Positions 25,224 through 34,731 of a stretch of 64,000 nucleotides of DNA are shown here, piece after piece. The position numbers and the translations under genes are program-made. The stretch covers positions 1-64,000 of the forward strand of contig NZ_WWEM01000038.1 of assembly GCF_019308285.1 (NCBI RefSeq). The letters are read 5' to 3'. The notes under the pieces were generated by a model that saw only the letters and a program-made list of their open reading frames with translations, was not told the DNA's origin and made no database searches. Source of the stretch: Flavobacterium quisquiliarum (lineage in GTDB: Bacteria; Bacteroidota; Bacteroidia; Flavobacteriales; Flavobacteriaceae). Within the stretch, counting starts at the first letter, position 1. Each line of letters opens with the position of its first letter.

Positions 25224-25862
25224 TTACAAAGTACTAATAAAAGGCGATTGTCTGCTATATTTAGATTCCATCATCTCTTTAATCATAAACTTCGAAATAT
25301 CTAAAGCAGTAATTTTATCTCCTAAACAATCTTCTAAACTTACTGTTATTTCAGAACTATGGTCTATAAACTCAATAAAAGGAACACGAACTTGTGTCCA
25401 ATTGACATTACTTTCCTCTAAAAGTCGATAGGCTTTTTGACGATCTTCCTGAATAATTGGAAAATTAGCTTTCATCCAATCTGTTGCCATTATCGTTTTT
25501 GGGCTTTTCTTATCAAAAGGAGTATCAATATTCAGGCCTGCCAGCAAAACATATCGATCAATTCCGAATTCACTCATTGCTTTCAAAATATAATTTGTTA
25601 CTTCACTTGCAACTAAAGGCTCGTCCTTTCTTTGACCTATAGTACTTAAAACAGCATCAGAATCTTTTAATAATGATTTTATGTTTTCAAAATGGAGAGC
25701 ATCACCTTTGATGATTTCAATTTTATTATTCTCTATTTCGAATTTTTCAGGATTTCTAAGTAAAAGTTTCAAACTAAATCCTTCTTTCAATAACTGGTTT
25801 ACAAGATAATTTCCAGTTTTTCCACCGCCGCCCAGAACAGCAATTTTTGATATATTTTTCAT
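25224..25862 (-). CDS. NAD(P)-binding NmrA/SDR-like protein
   Basis: 212 residues. The N-terminal Rossmann motif (IAVLGGGGKTGNYLV, GxGGxTG type) is followed by LLLRNPEKF, the usual cofactor-phosphate region, and by a DAVLSTIGQ strand. It lacks the YxxxK catalytic pair of classical short-chain dehydrogenases in the usual position, which fits the atypical SDR/NmrA-like group that senses or reduces with NAD(P)H. It lies downstream of atpC and upstream of the BioF-like gene on the same strand, but gaps on both sides argue against a tight operon. The substrate is unknown. Confidence 0.8.
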   Translation of the reverse strand: MKNISKIAVLGGGGKTGNYLVNQLLKEGFSLKLLLRNPEKFEIENNKIEIIKGDALHFENIKSLLKDSDAVLSTIGQRKDEPLVASEVTNYILKAMSEFGIDRYVLLAGLNIDTPFDKKSPKTIMATDWMKANFPIIQEDRQKAYRLLEESNVNWTQVRVPFIEFIDHSSEITVSLEDCLGDKITALDISKFMIKEMMESKYSRQSPFISTL

Positions 25863-26004
25863 AAGTATTCTTCATAAAATTTGACATAAATAATTTTCGC
25901 TTTATTAATCCAATAAAGCGGAAAAGACAAAAGCTTACTGAGCTTTTATCATAGTATCAATATTTTATAAAGAGATTTTAATACTTCAAAAGTAGAAAAA
26001 TAAA

Positions 26005-26033
26005 AAAAGCCAGACAAATACTGTCTGGCTTTT
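26005..26033 (-). terminator. Intrinsic terminator of the atpDC operon
   Basis: 12-bp perfect stem AAAAGCCAGACA / TGTCTGGCTTTT with a 5-base loop and a minus-strand T-run, 20 bp after the atpC stop. Confidence 0.88.
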
Positions 26034-26052
26034 AACTTATTTTAAAATTGTC

Positions 26053-26334
26053 TTAGTCCACTAAAACAATAATTTTATTGTTTTTCATCTCGATTGTTCC
26101 TGACTTAATCTCTAAAGTATAAGTTTGGTCATTTACTCTCGTGAATTTTTCAGCTGCATCCTTAGAAAAACTGAAGCTTGGAGCTGCAATTTTAATTGTT
26201 CCTTTTTCTAAAATAGAAACAATCGGCGCGTGATGATTCAAAATCTGAAAGCTTCCATCAACTCCTGGTAAAGTAACCGAAGTTACTTCTCCTGAAAATA
26301 ATTTAGCTTCTGGTGATACTATTTCTAAAATCAT
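26053..26334 (-). CDS. atpC: ATP synthase F1 subunit epsilon (short form)
   Basis: 93 residues beginning MILEIVSPEAKLFSGEVTSVTLPGVDGSFQILNHHAPIVS, the canonical epsilon beta-sandwich that sits on the central stalk of F1. The usual bacterial subunit has about 130-140 residues; the C-terminal two-helix domain that can inhibit ATP hydrolysis in other bacteria is absent here, as is common in Bacteroidota. It follows atpD by 92 bp, as expected for the split atpDC unit in this phylum, with the other atp genes elsewhere. The gap between the two genes contains a hairpin at 26361-26394. Confidence 0.93.
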   Translation of the reverse strand: MILEIVSPEAKLFSGEVTSVTLPGVDGSFQILNHHAPIVSILEKGTIKIAAPSFSFSKDAAEKFTRVNDQTYTLEIKSGTIEMKNNKIIVLVD

Positions 26335-26360
26335 AACTTTTTTTTAAGTTCCAAATTATA

Positions 26361-26394
26361 AAATTCCAAATCCCAATTTTGGAATTTGGAATTT
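26361..26394. repeat. TTCCAAATTCC-type palindromic repeat between atpD and atpC (family B, copy 1)
   Basis: AAATTCCAAATCCCAA at 26361-26376 pairs with TTGGAATTTGGAATTT at 26379-26394, with one G-U-type mismatch. Related repeats occur near 51474-51504 and at 61651-61702. Confidence 0.75.
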
Positions 26395-26426
26395 TTATTT
26401 TTTGATGTTTGTCAAGCTATGCTTGA

Positions 26427-27938
26427 TTATGCTTCAGCTAACATTTTCTCTCCAGCTTCGATTGCATCTTGAATAGAACCTTTCAAGTTGAAAGCTGCTT
26501 CTGGAAGGTGATCTAACTCACCATCAATAATCATGTTAAATCCTTTGATAGTATCTTTAATATCAACTAATACACCCGGAATACCTGTAAATTGCTCTGC
26601 TACGTGGAATGGCTGAGACAAGAAACGCTGTACACGACGTGCTCTAGATACTGCAAGTTTATCTTCTTCAGATAACTCTTCCATACCTAAGATCGCGATG
26701 ATATCTTGTAATTGTTTGTATTTTTGAAGAATCTCTTTAACTCTTTGTGCACAGTTGTAGTGCTCATCTCCTAAGATATGTGGAGTTAAGATTCTTGAAG
26801 TAGAATCTAACGGGTCAACCGCTGGATAAATACCTAACTCAGCAATTTTACGAGATAATACTGTTGTAGCATCTAAGTGCGCGAAAGTTGTAGCTGGCGC
26901 AGGGTCAGTTAAGTCATCCGCAGGAACGTAAACAGCTTGTACAGATGTAATAGATCCTTTGTTTGTAGAGGTAATACGCTCTTGCATTGCACCCATCTCA
27001 GTTGCCAATGTTGGTTGGTAACCTACCGCAGATGGCATACGACCTAAAAGTGCTGATACCTCAGAACCTGCTTGTGTAAAACGGAAGATATTATCAACGA
27101 AGAATAATACGTCTTTTCCTTGGTCTGATCCAGCTCCATCACGGAAGTACTCAGCGATAGATAATCCTGAAAGTGCCACACGTGCACGAGCTCCAGGTGG
27201 CTCATTCATTTGTCCGAAAACGAAAGTAGCTTTAGACTCTCTCATTCCTGGCATATCTACTTTAGATAGATCCCATCCTCCATTTTCCATAGAGTGCATG
27301 AAATCATCACCATATTTAATAATTCCTGACTCTAACATCTCACGAAGCAAGTCATTTCCTTCACGTGTTCTTTCACCTACTCCAGCGAATACTGAAAGTC
27401 CACCGTGACCTTTTGCGATATTGTTGATCAACTCCTGAATCAATACTGTTTTACCAACACCAGCACCACCAAACAATCCAATTTTACCTCCTTTTGCATA
27501 AGGCTCGATCAAATCGATTACTTTGATACCTGTAAATAAAACTTCAGATGAAGTTGATAAATCTTCGAATTTAGGAGCCTGTCTGTGAATTGGCAGACCG
27601 TTTTCTCCAGTTTTAGGTAACTCACCTAAACCGTCAATTGCATCTCCAACAACATTAAATAAACGTCCATATACGTCTGGACCGATTGGCATTTGGATTG
27701 GATTTCCAGTTCCAACTACTTCATATCCTCTGCTTAAACCATCTGTTGAATCCATAGAAATGGTACGAACAGTGTTTTCACCAATATGAGATTGTACTTC
27801 AAGAACTAAAATTGTTCCGTCTTTTTTAGTGACTTCTAGAGAATCATAAATTTTTGGAAGTTCAACATCTTTACCGTTGAAAACTACGTCTACTACTGGT
27901 CCAATGATTTGAGCAACTTTTCCTATTACTTTTGACAT
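26427..27938 (-). CDS. atpD: ATP synthase F1 subunit beta
   Basis: 503 residues, the catalytic subunit of F1. The P-loop GGAGVGKTVL is at about 155-165, followed by GERTREGNDL and the catalytic-site Glu region. The Walker B-like DVLFFVDNIFRFTQAGSEVSALLGRMPSAVGYQPTL block and the DELSEED-loop variant MEELSEEDKL are also visible. It couples proton flow through Fo to ATP synthesis at the cytoplasmic membrane face. It starts at an ATG at 27938 behind a consensus promoter and is probably co-transcribed with atpC, ending at the terminator at 26005-26033. Confidence 0.98.
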   Translation of the reverse strand: MSKVIGKVAQIIGPVVDVVFNGKDVELPKIYDSLEVTKKDGTILVLEVQSHIGENTVRTISMDSTDGLSRGYEVVGTGNPIQMPIGPDVYGRLFNVVGDAIDGLGELPKTGENGLPIHRQAPKFEDLSTSSEVLFTGIKVIDLIEPYAKGGKIGLFGGAGVGKTVLIQELINNIAKGHGGLSVFAGVGERTREGNDLLREMLESGIIKYGDDFMHSMENGGWDLSKVDMPGMRESKATFVFGQMNEPPGARARVALSGLSIAEYFRDGAGSDQGKDVLFFVDNIFRFTQAGSEVSALLGRMPSAVGYQPTLATEMGAMQERITSTNKGSITSVQAVYVPADDLTDPAPATTFAHLDATTVLSRKIAELGIYPAVDPLDSTSRILTPHILGDEHYNCAQRVKEILQKYKQLQDIIAILGMEELSEEDKLAVSRARRVQRFLSQPFHVAEQFTGIPGVLVDIKDTIKGFNMIIDGELDHLPEAAFNLKGSIQDAIEAGEKMLAEA

Positions 27939-27999
27939 TACTTATGTATTTATTAAATAGCTATTTAGGTTTATCGAAAATACCTCTTTTTTCAGAGCG

Positions 28000-28029
28000 C
28001 AAAGATAATTTTTTAAAATATAAAATCAA
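28000..28029 (-). promoter_or_regulatory. Bacteroidota-type promoter for atpDC
   Basis: On the minus strand TTG (28029-28027), 19 bases, then TATCTTTG (28007-28000), a full match to TTG-N19-TAnnTTTG. It lies 62 bp upstream of the atpD start. Confidence 0.8.
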
Positions 28030-28116
28030 TTTTTTTTTCATAAAAAATAGCATGATTTTGTTTGATTCATAAAACTGACCCAAAAAATAACAAAAACAGC
28101 ATTTTTTTAATAAAAG

Positions 28117-28152
28117 AAAAAACCGCTTCATTTTATAAAATGAGCGGTTTTT
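28117..28152 (-). terminator. Intrinsic terminator of the SGNH lipoprotein gene
   Basis: AAAACCGCTTCATTT pairs with AAATGAGCGGTTTTT with a single bulged T; minus-strand T-run. It lies 22 bp after the stop at 28174. Confidence 0.85.
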
Positions 28153-28173
28153 ACATCAAATTTGTTTTATTTC

Positions 28174-29745
28174 TTATTGTAACGTAGCTGAATATTGAAT
28201 TGGATAAACTCCTAAATCAACATGGCGCAATGTCGAACCATATTTCGCATTGATAGCATCTATAAAGATATTAGCAATTAAACCATAACCTCTTGCACTT
28301 GGATGAACTCCATCTAAAGAGAAAGCACCACCAGTTGCAAAAGAAGAACTCATTGTAAAGTTTCCAAATCTAATTCCTCCATTAGCTAGTTGTGTTAAAG
28401 TTGCTTTCGTATCGACAAATGCCAGTCCTTTTTCTTTAGCAACAGCATCTATTGTTACATTATAAGCATCTGTAGCTTTTTTAATCTCTGCGATTTCTGT
28501 TGGAATTAACACATGTTTATCCTGTAAAGGATATGATATACCAAACGCGTTTAGTGGAGCCGGAGGAGCAATTCCAATCCCAGAATTTGCTGCTGTTGGA
28601 GCAGTACCAATATCCGCTCTCGTAGTAAGCACAACTAAATCAGTAGATTTTGCTTGTCTAGCTTGTCCAAAAATAGCACCATAAAAAGCTGCGTTCTGTG
28701 CTCCTAATGTAGGCGTAAACGCTACGGTTAATTGCGCAGATAAATTAGTCAACGTTTCATCTTTTATCAACAAAGGACTCGCCCCTGTTTCAGAAAGTAA
28801 ATTAATTCTATCCCCTGCATCAAAAGCAGTAAGCGCTTGTTTCAACGGACCATACAACTGTGCATTAAGTGCTTTTATAGTTGCCACACCCACCGCTTCA
28901 TTATTCTTCCCTATAACTTTAGCCGTTAACGGATTGTAAGGAACTGTCGTAAAATGAGGCAAAGCCGTAATGTATGGTAAGTTTGCCACAACCCCTTTAG
29001 CTCCTTTTGCAGTTAAAGCCGTTACTAAATTACCATATACCGAGGCAAAAACCGCTGGATCCGTAATATCATTACTTCCATAAGTAGCTGGATTAGGGTT
29101 TCCTGTTTGATCCTTGCCTGTACCTCCAGAAGTTGCATACGCTAAAACATCATTCCCTCCAATAAACAAAGAGAAAAAAGTTGGATCCTGAGTTACTGCA
29201 TCAGCTATAACAGTTGTCGAGGAAGTACTTGCAAATCTTGCAAAATAAGGATTCGAAGCACCAGTTGCCACACCTGCAACATTTCCATAATTTGTAGCTA
29301 ATAAATGAAAACTTTTAGCACCTGGAACACCCAAATTATTAAATGTACCCGTTAGATGAGCTGTAACTTCTGTAGTTGGTTTTCCCGTCACATTTACAGG
29401 CGTCTGAGTTGGCCCATCAAAATACAAACGCGTACCAGCTATTACATTTCCTCCCAACAACAACCCTCCAATATTATCATTCATTAGTGGCTGTGTAAAA
29501 GCTCCTCCTCCTGCAGCAGCAAATTGCTGCGATAATATATTTGGATATGAATTCTCCTGTCCTTTTTTAAACAACGCATTATCACTATAGCCCGCCGCAA
29601 AAGAATCTCCTAAAGCAATATACTTTGTAAAAACCGCAGAACCAGGAACCACTGGCACTTCTACAGGTGCGTCATTATCATCATTATTACACGAAGCCAT
29701 AATGGTTAAAGAAACCAAAAAGAGCCATTTTATATTTTTTTTCAT
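28174..29745 (-). CDS. SGNH/GDSL hydrolase lipoprotein
   Basis: 523 residues. A lipoprotein signal (VSLTIMASC, Cys19) is followed by an Asp/Asn-rich linker. The SGNH blocks are visible: IALGDSFAAGY with nucleophile Ser48, the Gly block around the GVPGAKS region, FIGGNDVL (Asn), and LDGVHPSARGYG near residue 478 (catalytic Asp and His). Members are esterases or lipases acting on acyl or acetyl esters. With a long insertion between blocks it exceeds the typical size of about 200-250 residues. It lies 50 bp downstream of a TonB-dependent receptor gene and is probably in the same transcript. I infer an outer-membrane-anchored esterase that prepares a ligand for the receptor; the substrate is unknown. 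Confidence 0.88.
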   Translation of the reverse strand: MKKNIKWLFLVSLTIMASCNNDDNDAPVEVPVVPGSAVFTKYIALGDSFAAGYSDNALFKKGQENSYPNILSQQFAAAGGGAFTQPLMNDNIGGLLLGGNVIAGTRLYFDGPTQTPVNVTGKPTTEVTAHLTGTFNNLGVPGAKSFHLLATNYGNVAGVATGASNPYFARFASTSSTTVIADAVTQDPTFFSLFIGGNDVLAYATSGGTGKDQTGNPNPATYGSNDITDPAVFASVYGNLVTALTAKGAKGVVANLPYITALPHFTTVPYNPLTAKVIGKNNEAVGVATIKALNAQLYGPLKQALTAFDAGDRINLLSETGASPLLIKDETLTNLSAQLTVAFTPTLGAQNAAFYGAIFGQARQAKSTDLVVLTTRADIGTAPTAANSGIGIAPPAPLNAFGISYPLQDKHVLIPTEIAEIKKATDAYNVTIDAVAKEKGLAFVDTKATLTQLANGGIRFGNFTMSSSFATGGAFSLDGVHPSARGYGLIANIFIDAINAKYGSTLRHVDLGVYPIQYSATLQ

Positions 29746-29795
29746 CTTAATTCATTTTTAAATTATTACCACTTTCTCCTGCAAATCAATTATCA

Positions 29796-32564
29796 TTACG
29801 GATTAATTGTCCAAGAAGCAAACCACATTTGACCAATCATACCAGCACCAATTACCTGTAGATAATCTGATCCAAAAAGGTTTGTAGCCCCAACCTTAAT
29901 AACAGATTTCCATTTTGGAAGTGCATAATTTACTTGAGCATCAAGAACTGTATTTTCTGGTATCATACCATCTCCAAAAGAAGACTCCCATAAATACTCA
30001 GAATTCCATCTTACATTTACATTAAAACCTAAGTTTTTAATCACTTTTGCATTTCCTAAAGAAGCTTTGATTCTATGCTTTGGAGTATTAAATCCTGCTA
30101 CGAAATCTGGATCATCTGCCTGATTAAAATTAAACTGTGCATAGTTATAGTTTACTCCAACCTCAAAATCTTTATACACTTTTTTAGACAATCCTGCCCC
30201 AAAACCAAAAGAAGAAATCTGAGCAGTTGTATTAGTATAAACTTGATACACTCTTCTGTCTCCAAACGCAAGAGCCTGGTAAGATTCCGGCGTACCCACT
30301 GTTCCATAATATGGAGAAATAACTCTTGCAGTATTCATAAAGTCATTATAAATATTGTAGTAAGCATTCAAATCCACAGACAAATCATTTTGAACCACTG
30401 TACGATATCCTGCTTCAAAAGCCTGAACTTGCTCAGGTTTTACTAGACCAATATCAGCAATTTGCAAATCTCCAACACTACCTGAAGCAGCAAAAGCCTG
30501 AACAGAAGCTACTGTATAAGCATTATTATAAGCATTTTGCCCTGACATATTAACTGTAGCCGGATGTCCTTGCGCTTGTCCCGCAGCACTAACATTTACT
30601 GTTTCCTGAAAACGATCTAAGTTTTCTGGAGCCGAACCAATTAACGCAAATGGCCCTAAATCCAAACCAATATATTGATCCTGCGTAGTTGGGTTACGGA
30701 AACCTGTCTGATAAGACAATCTGAAATTATGATTTTTTGACGCTCCTGCCGAATACACAAAAGAAACTCTCGGTGAAATATTTCCATCAAAATTCTGGCT
30801 TTTATCATAACGTAAAGATCCTGTAAATTTCAATCTGTCATCTAAGAATTTTTTCTGTAATTGAGCATACGCACCATATTCCTTATATTCGATTGGACCA
30901 TCATAATCTGTAAAAATTGTTCCTTCTGAATCCATTACATATTTTCTCCAAGAACCTCCTACCTGAATTTCAGCCCATTTTATTATATCCTTGAAATTAT
31001 AATTCACATCTGAATGGTACAACTTAGAGTGATCAATAAATTTAGCCCCCTGAGTTAAATCAGGATTTGCAACCACAGTTTTCAATGCACTATTAAATTG
31101 CGCAGAACCTGGTTCAAATCTTGCAGAACCTGTTGGCTGCGGAATAAATGATATCTGCGCAGGCAACACATTATAATCTGCAAAATTTCTTGCTATAGCA
31201 GCAGATTCGTTTGCATTAGTCCCCATAACAGCGCCAGCATATTGATAAGCAGTAGCGTAATTTGTAAACCATTCTTGATCTGATTTAGCAGCTCTGTTAA
31301 CATTCCATGCCGCAAATCTCATATCATACGAATTTCCAGCATCTTCACTTGTAAAATAAACACGCCCAAAAAAGTTCTTCCCTTTTACTTCAAATTTACC
31401 TTGCTGCATTAAGAAGTCTTTCAAAGCATATCGGTTTGCTCCTTGATAAATTGTACTTCCTGTACCAATTTTATATTGTAAAATAAATTCTGTATCATTT
31501 GCCCAAGGTTTAAAGTGAGCACTAAAGTCCGCTTTCATACTCTGAACTTTATTATCAGTCAAATCTTGTTCACGATATCCTGTTCTACTAACCTGTCCAA
31601 CATTCGGAATAAATGTCGTAACCTCGTCCCCATAGATATTCAAACCATCATAATTCTGATTCATTGCATGCCCAACAGAACCTCCAGTCATACTTCTAGC
31701 ATCATTTGCAATCCACTCACTGGCCTCCATGTAAGTAAAATTAGCTTTCATTGCAAAATGTTTGGTAAAAGCTTTTGCTGCTCTAATTCCAAAATCATTA
31801 TAATCATTTGTACCCGCCGCATCTTGACTTGTCTGACCATATTTATAATAAACGCTTATTCCTTCATTTGTAAAAGGGCTTTTACTCGTCATAAACATAA
31901 TCCCGTTAAAGGCGTTTGCACCATAAAGCGCAGAAGATGCTCCTGGAAGCAACTCAACACTAGCCACATCGATATCTGAAATACCAATAAGGTTTCCTAA
32001 AACAAAATTCAATGCTGGAGAAGAGTTATCCATTCCGTCAACCAACTGCATAAAACGAGTATTTGCTACAGTAGCAAAACCACGGGTATTTATCGACTTG
32101 AAAGAAATACTACTCGTATTAAAATTCACCTCTTTCAAGTTTTCTAAACCGTCATAAAAAGTTGGAGCCGTAGTATTCTTAATCTCCTGAAGCCCCATAC
32201 GTTCGATTGTAACCGGCGATTCAATAACCCTTTCAGGTGTTCTAGATGCCGAAACTACAATTTCATCCAATTTAGTTTCTTCATCTTTTAAAACTACATT
32301 TACTTTTTGATTTGCCGAAGTAACATTAATTGTTTTTGATTCAAATCCTATTGCCGAGACTTTTAAAGAAAAAGGCAGTTTAGAACTTGTAGTCAATTTG
32401 AAGGATCCATCAAAATCAGTAGACGTACCACTGTTTTCCCCGACAACAACAACATTAGCACCAGGAATAGATTGTTTGTTACCATCTGTAACCGAACCTG
32501 TTATTGTATTCTGCGCAAAAGATATTCCGCTGAACAACAACATAATTAGCAAGTAGACTCTCAT
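29796..32564 (-). CDS. TonB-dependent outer membrane receptor
   Basis: 922 residues. Signal peptide MRVYLLIMLLFSGISFAQ; carboxypeptidase-regulatory-like beta-sandwich at about 20-95 (GSVTDGNKQSIPGANVVV, STDFDGSFKL); TonB-box-like region with LDEIVVSASRTPERVIESPV; plug domain at about 120-235 (INTRGFATVANTRFMQLVDGMDNSSP, ASVELLPGASSALYGANAFNGIM); then a long beta-barrel with aromatic and Asn-rich strands. Such receptors use TonB energy to import a bound ligand across the outer membrane. No SusD-like partner is adjacent; the next gene is an SGNH lipoprotein, which points to an ester-bearing or lipidic ligand. That pairing is inference. Confidence 0.93.
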   Translation of the reverse strand: MRVYLLIMLLFSGISFAQNTITGSVTDGNKQSIPGANVVVVGENSGTSTDFDGSFKLTTSSKLPFSLKVSAIGFESKTINVTSANQKVNVVLKDEETKLDEIVVSASRTPERVIESPVTIERMGLQEIKNTTAPTFYDGLENLKEVNFNTSSISFKSINTRGFATVANTRFMQLVDGMDNSSPALNFVLGNLIGISDIDVASVELLPGASSALYGANAFNGIMFMTSKSPFTNEGISVYYKYGQTSQDAAGTNDYNDFGIRAAKAFTKHFAMKANFTYMEASEWIANDARSMTGGSVGHAMNQNYDGLNIYGDEVTTFIPNVGQVSRTGYREQDLTDNKVQSMKADFSAHFKPWANDTEFILQYKIGTGSTIYQGANRYALKDFLMQQGKFEVKGKNFFGRVYFTSEDAGNSYDMRFAAWNVNRAAKSDQEWFTNYATAYQYAGAVMGTNANESAAIARNFADYNVLPAQISFIPQPTGSARFEPGSAQFNSALKTVVANPDLTQGAKFIDHSKLYHSDVNYNFKDIIKWAEIQVGGSWRKYVMDSEGTIFTDYDGPIEYKEYGAYAQLQKKFLDDRLKFTGSLRYDKSQNFDGNISPRVSFVYSAGASKNHNFRLSYQTGFRNPTTQDQYIGLDLGPFALIGSAPENLDRFQETVNVSAAGQAQGHPATVNMSGQNAYNNAYTVASVQAFAASGSVGDLQIADIGLVKPEQVQAFEAGYRTVVQNDLSVDLNAYYNIYNDFMNTARVISPYYGTVGTPESYQALAFGDRRVYQVYTNTTAQISSFGFGAGLSKKVYKDFEVGVNYNYAQFNFNQADDPDFVAGFNTPKHRIKASLGNAKVIKNLGFNVNVRWNSEYLWESSFGDGMIPENTVLDAQVNYALPKWKSVIKVGATNLFGSDYLQVIGAGMIGQMWFASWTINP

Positions 32565-32871
32565 TTGGGTTAGTTTTTTCGTTAGTATATATAGCCAAAA
32601 TAAGCAAATATTTTAATATGTATAAAAAAACGTTAAATAAAATTAATATTTGACATCATTTTTTACAATATTTTAACTATTTGGTAATTCAATTTCTTAG
32701 AATAAAAACAAAGAAACACAGAAGAAAAACCAATATACTATGCATACATATAAATTTTTATCAAAAAAATTGAAAAATTCATAAAAATACACATACAGAA
32801 AAAAAATTATGACAATAAAAAAAAGCGAGACCTAAATCTCGCTTTTTTAACATATTTATTTAAAATAAAAT
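32565..32871. other. Intergenic gap between glmS and the TonB receptor gene
   Basis: Extremely AT-rich with no open frame worth calling. The receptor promoter should lie here on the minus strand, but only imperfect TAnnTTTG matches (AATATTTG, TTATTTTG) are seen near 32590-32610. The glmS terminator is at the right end. Confidence 0.55.
32819..32848 (-). terminator. Intrinsic terminator of the glgA-like/DUF4270/glmS operon
   Basis: 12-bp stem AAAAAAGCGAGA / TCTCGCTTTTTT with a 6-base loop; lies 23 bp after the glmS stop. Confidence 0.88.
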
Positions 32872-34722
32872 CTATTCTACCGTAACTGACTTTGCCAAGT
32901 TACGTGGCTGATCCACATTACATCCTCTCATAACCGCAATATAGTAGGAAAGTAATTGTAACGGAATAGTTGTAACTAATGGAGACAATGCATCTGAAGT
33001 TTCTGGAATTTCAATAACATAATCTGCCAATTCGCGAACTTGAATATCACCTTTTGTAACTACAGCGATGATTTTTCCGCTTCTTGATTTGATTTCCTGA
33101 ATATTACTTACAATTTTATCGTAATGTCCTTGTTTTGGAGCAATTACAATAACTGGCATTTGCTCATCAATCAAAGCAATTGGGCCGTGTTTCATCTCTG
33201 CAGCAGGATATCCTTCTGCATGGATGTATGAAATCTCTTTTAGTTTTAAAGCACCTTCTAAAGCAACTGGGAAATTATATCCACGCCCTAAATAAAGACA
33301 GTTTGGCGAATCCTTAAATGCAGCAGCAATTTCTTTCGCTTTATCATTAGTCTCTAATGCTTCCGCAACTTTTTCAGGAATAATTTCTAGCTCCTGAAGG
33401 TAAGTATGGAAATCTGTATTTGATAATGTGCCTTTTGCTTTTCCAAGTTTCAAGGCAATCATTGTTAAAACAGTAATCTGAGTTGTAAATGCTTTTGTTG
33501 AAGCCACCCCAATTTCCGGTCCTGCGTGCGTATAAGCACCTGCATGGCTTTCTCTTGAAATAGAAGATCCTACTACGTTACAAACGCCAAATACAAAAGC
33601 TCCATTTTCTTTAGCTAATTTGATAGCCGCCATTGTATCTGCAGTCTCACCAGACTGAGAAATAGCAATTACCACATCGTCTTTATTAATAATTGGATTT
33701 CTGTATCGGAACTCAGAAGCATATTCTACTTCTACTGGAATACGCGTAAATTCTTCAAAGATATATTCCGCAACCAAACCTGCATGCCAAGAAGTACCAC
33801 AGGCAACTATTAAAATACGTTTTGCATTTAAGAATTTCTCCAAATTATCCTCGACACCGGCCATTTGAACAATTCCTTCGTTAGCATGAAGCCTTCCTCT
33901 GTAAGTATCTTTAATAACACTTGGCTGTTCGTAGATCTCTTTCAACATAAAGTGATCGTACCCACCTTTTTCAATCTGCTCCAAATTCATTTGAAGTTCT
34001 TGAATATAAGGATCTACCAAAGAGTCATCTTTAATTTTTCTGATTTTGATTGGCTTATGAAGTCTGATATTAGCCATTTCTCCATCTTCTAAATAAACTG
34101 CATTAGAAGTATACTCAATAAATGGTGAAGCATCAGAAGCAACAAAATACTCATTCTCTCCAACACCAATCGCCAGCGGACTTCCTAATCTCGCCGCCAC
34201 AAGTTCGTTTGGATTTTTTTTATCAAAAACAGCAATTGCATACGCTCCAACCACTTGGTTAAGCGCAACCTGAACAGCTTTACCTAATTTAATATTTTCT
34301 TTCTTTTGAACTTCTTCTATTAAATTAACTAAAACTTCTGTATCTGTATCTGATTTAAAAGTATAGCCTCTTTTTATCAATTCTTCTTTTAAAGGAGCGT
34401 AATTTTCAATAATTCCGTTATGGATAATTACTAAATCCCCTGAGTTAGAAACATGGGGATGTGAGTTTACATCATTTGGAACTCCGTGTGTTGCCCAACG
34501 TGTATGCCCAATTCCAATATTTCCATTAATAGTAAAACCTTCACTTGCTTTGGCTTCAAGATCAGAAACTTTACCTTTTGTTTTACAAACCTTTATGCCA
34601 GACTCTTCGTCATATAGCATAACACCGGCACTATCATAACCTCTGTATTCAAGACGTTTTAAACCCTTGATTACAATAGGATATGCGTCTCTATGACCGA
34701 TATATCCAACAATTCCACACAT
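32872..34722 (-). CDS. glmS: Glutamine-fructose-6-phosphate aminotransferase (isomerizing)
   Basis: 616 residues, full length. The class II glutamine amidotransferase domain begins MCGIVGYIGHRDAYPI; Cys2 becomes the N-terminal nucleophile. HTRWATHG and the NGIIENY block follow. Two SIS domains bind fructose-6-phosphate (CGTSWHAG at about 305, SQSGETADT at about 355, and the second SIS domain with LGRGYNFPVALEGALKLKEISYIHAEG). The C-terminus NLAKSVTVE is the conserved tail. The enzyme makes glucosamine-6-phosphate, the entry step for peptidoglycan and lipopolysaccharide precursors. It is the third gene of a minus-strand operon, 9 bp after DUF4270. Confidence 0.97.
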   Translation of the reverse strand: MCGIVGYIGHRDAYPIVIKGLKRLEYRGYDSAGVMLYDEESGIKVCKTKGKVSDLEAKASEGFTINGNIGIGHTRWATHGVPNDVNSHPHVSNSGDLVIIHNGIIENYAPLKEELIKRGYTFKSDTDTEVLVNLIEEVQKKENIKLGKAVQVALNQVVGAYAIAVFDKKNPNELVAARLGSPLAIGVGENEYFVASDASPFIEYTSNAVYLEDGEMANIRLHKPIKIRKIKDDSLVDPYIQELQMNLEQIEKGGYDHFMLKEIYEQPSVIKDTYRGRLHANEGIVQMAGVEDNLEKFLNAKRILIVACGTSWHAGLVAEYIFEEFTRIPVEVEYASEFRYRNPIINKDDVVIAISQSGETADTMAAIKLAKENGAFVFGVCNVVGSSISRESHAGAYTHAGPEIGVASTKAFTTQITVLTMIALKLGKAKGTLSNTDFHTYLQELEIIPEKVAEALETNDKAKEIAAAFKDSPNCLYLGRGYNFPVALEGALKLKEISYIHAEGYPAAEMKHGPIALIDEQMPVIVIAPKQGHYDKIVSNIQEIKSRSGKIIAVVTKGDIQVRELADYVIEIPETSDALSPLVTTIPLQLLSYYIAVMRGCNVDQPRNLAKSVTVE

Positions 34723-34731
34723 ATATATTTA

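Noticed and set aside
25165..25431. Plus-strand frame of 88 codons
   Set aside because: Largely antisense to the end of the NAD(P)-binding protein gene.
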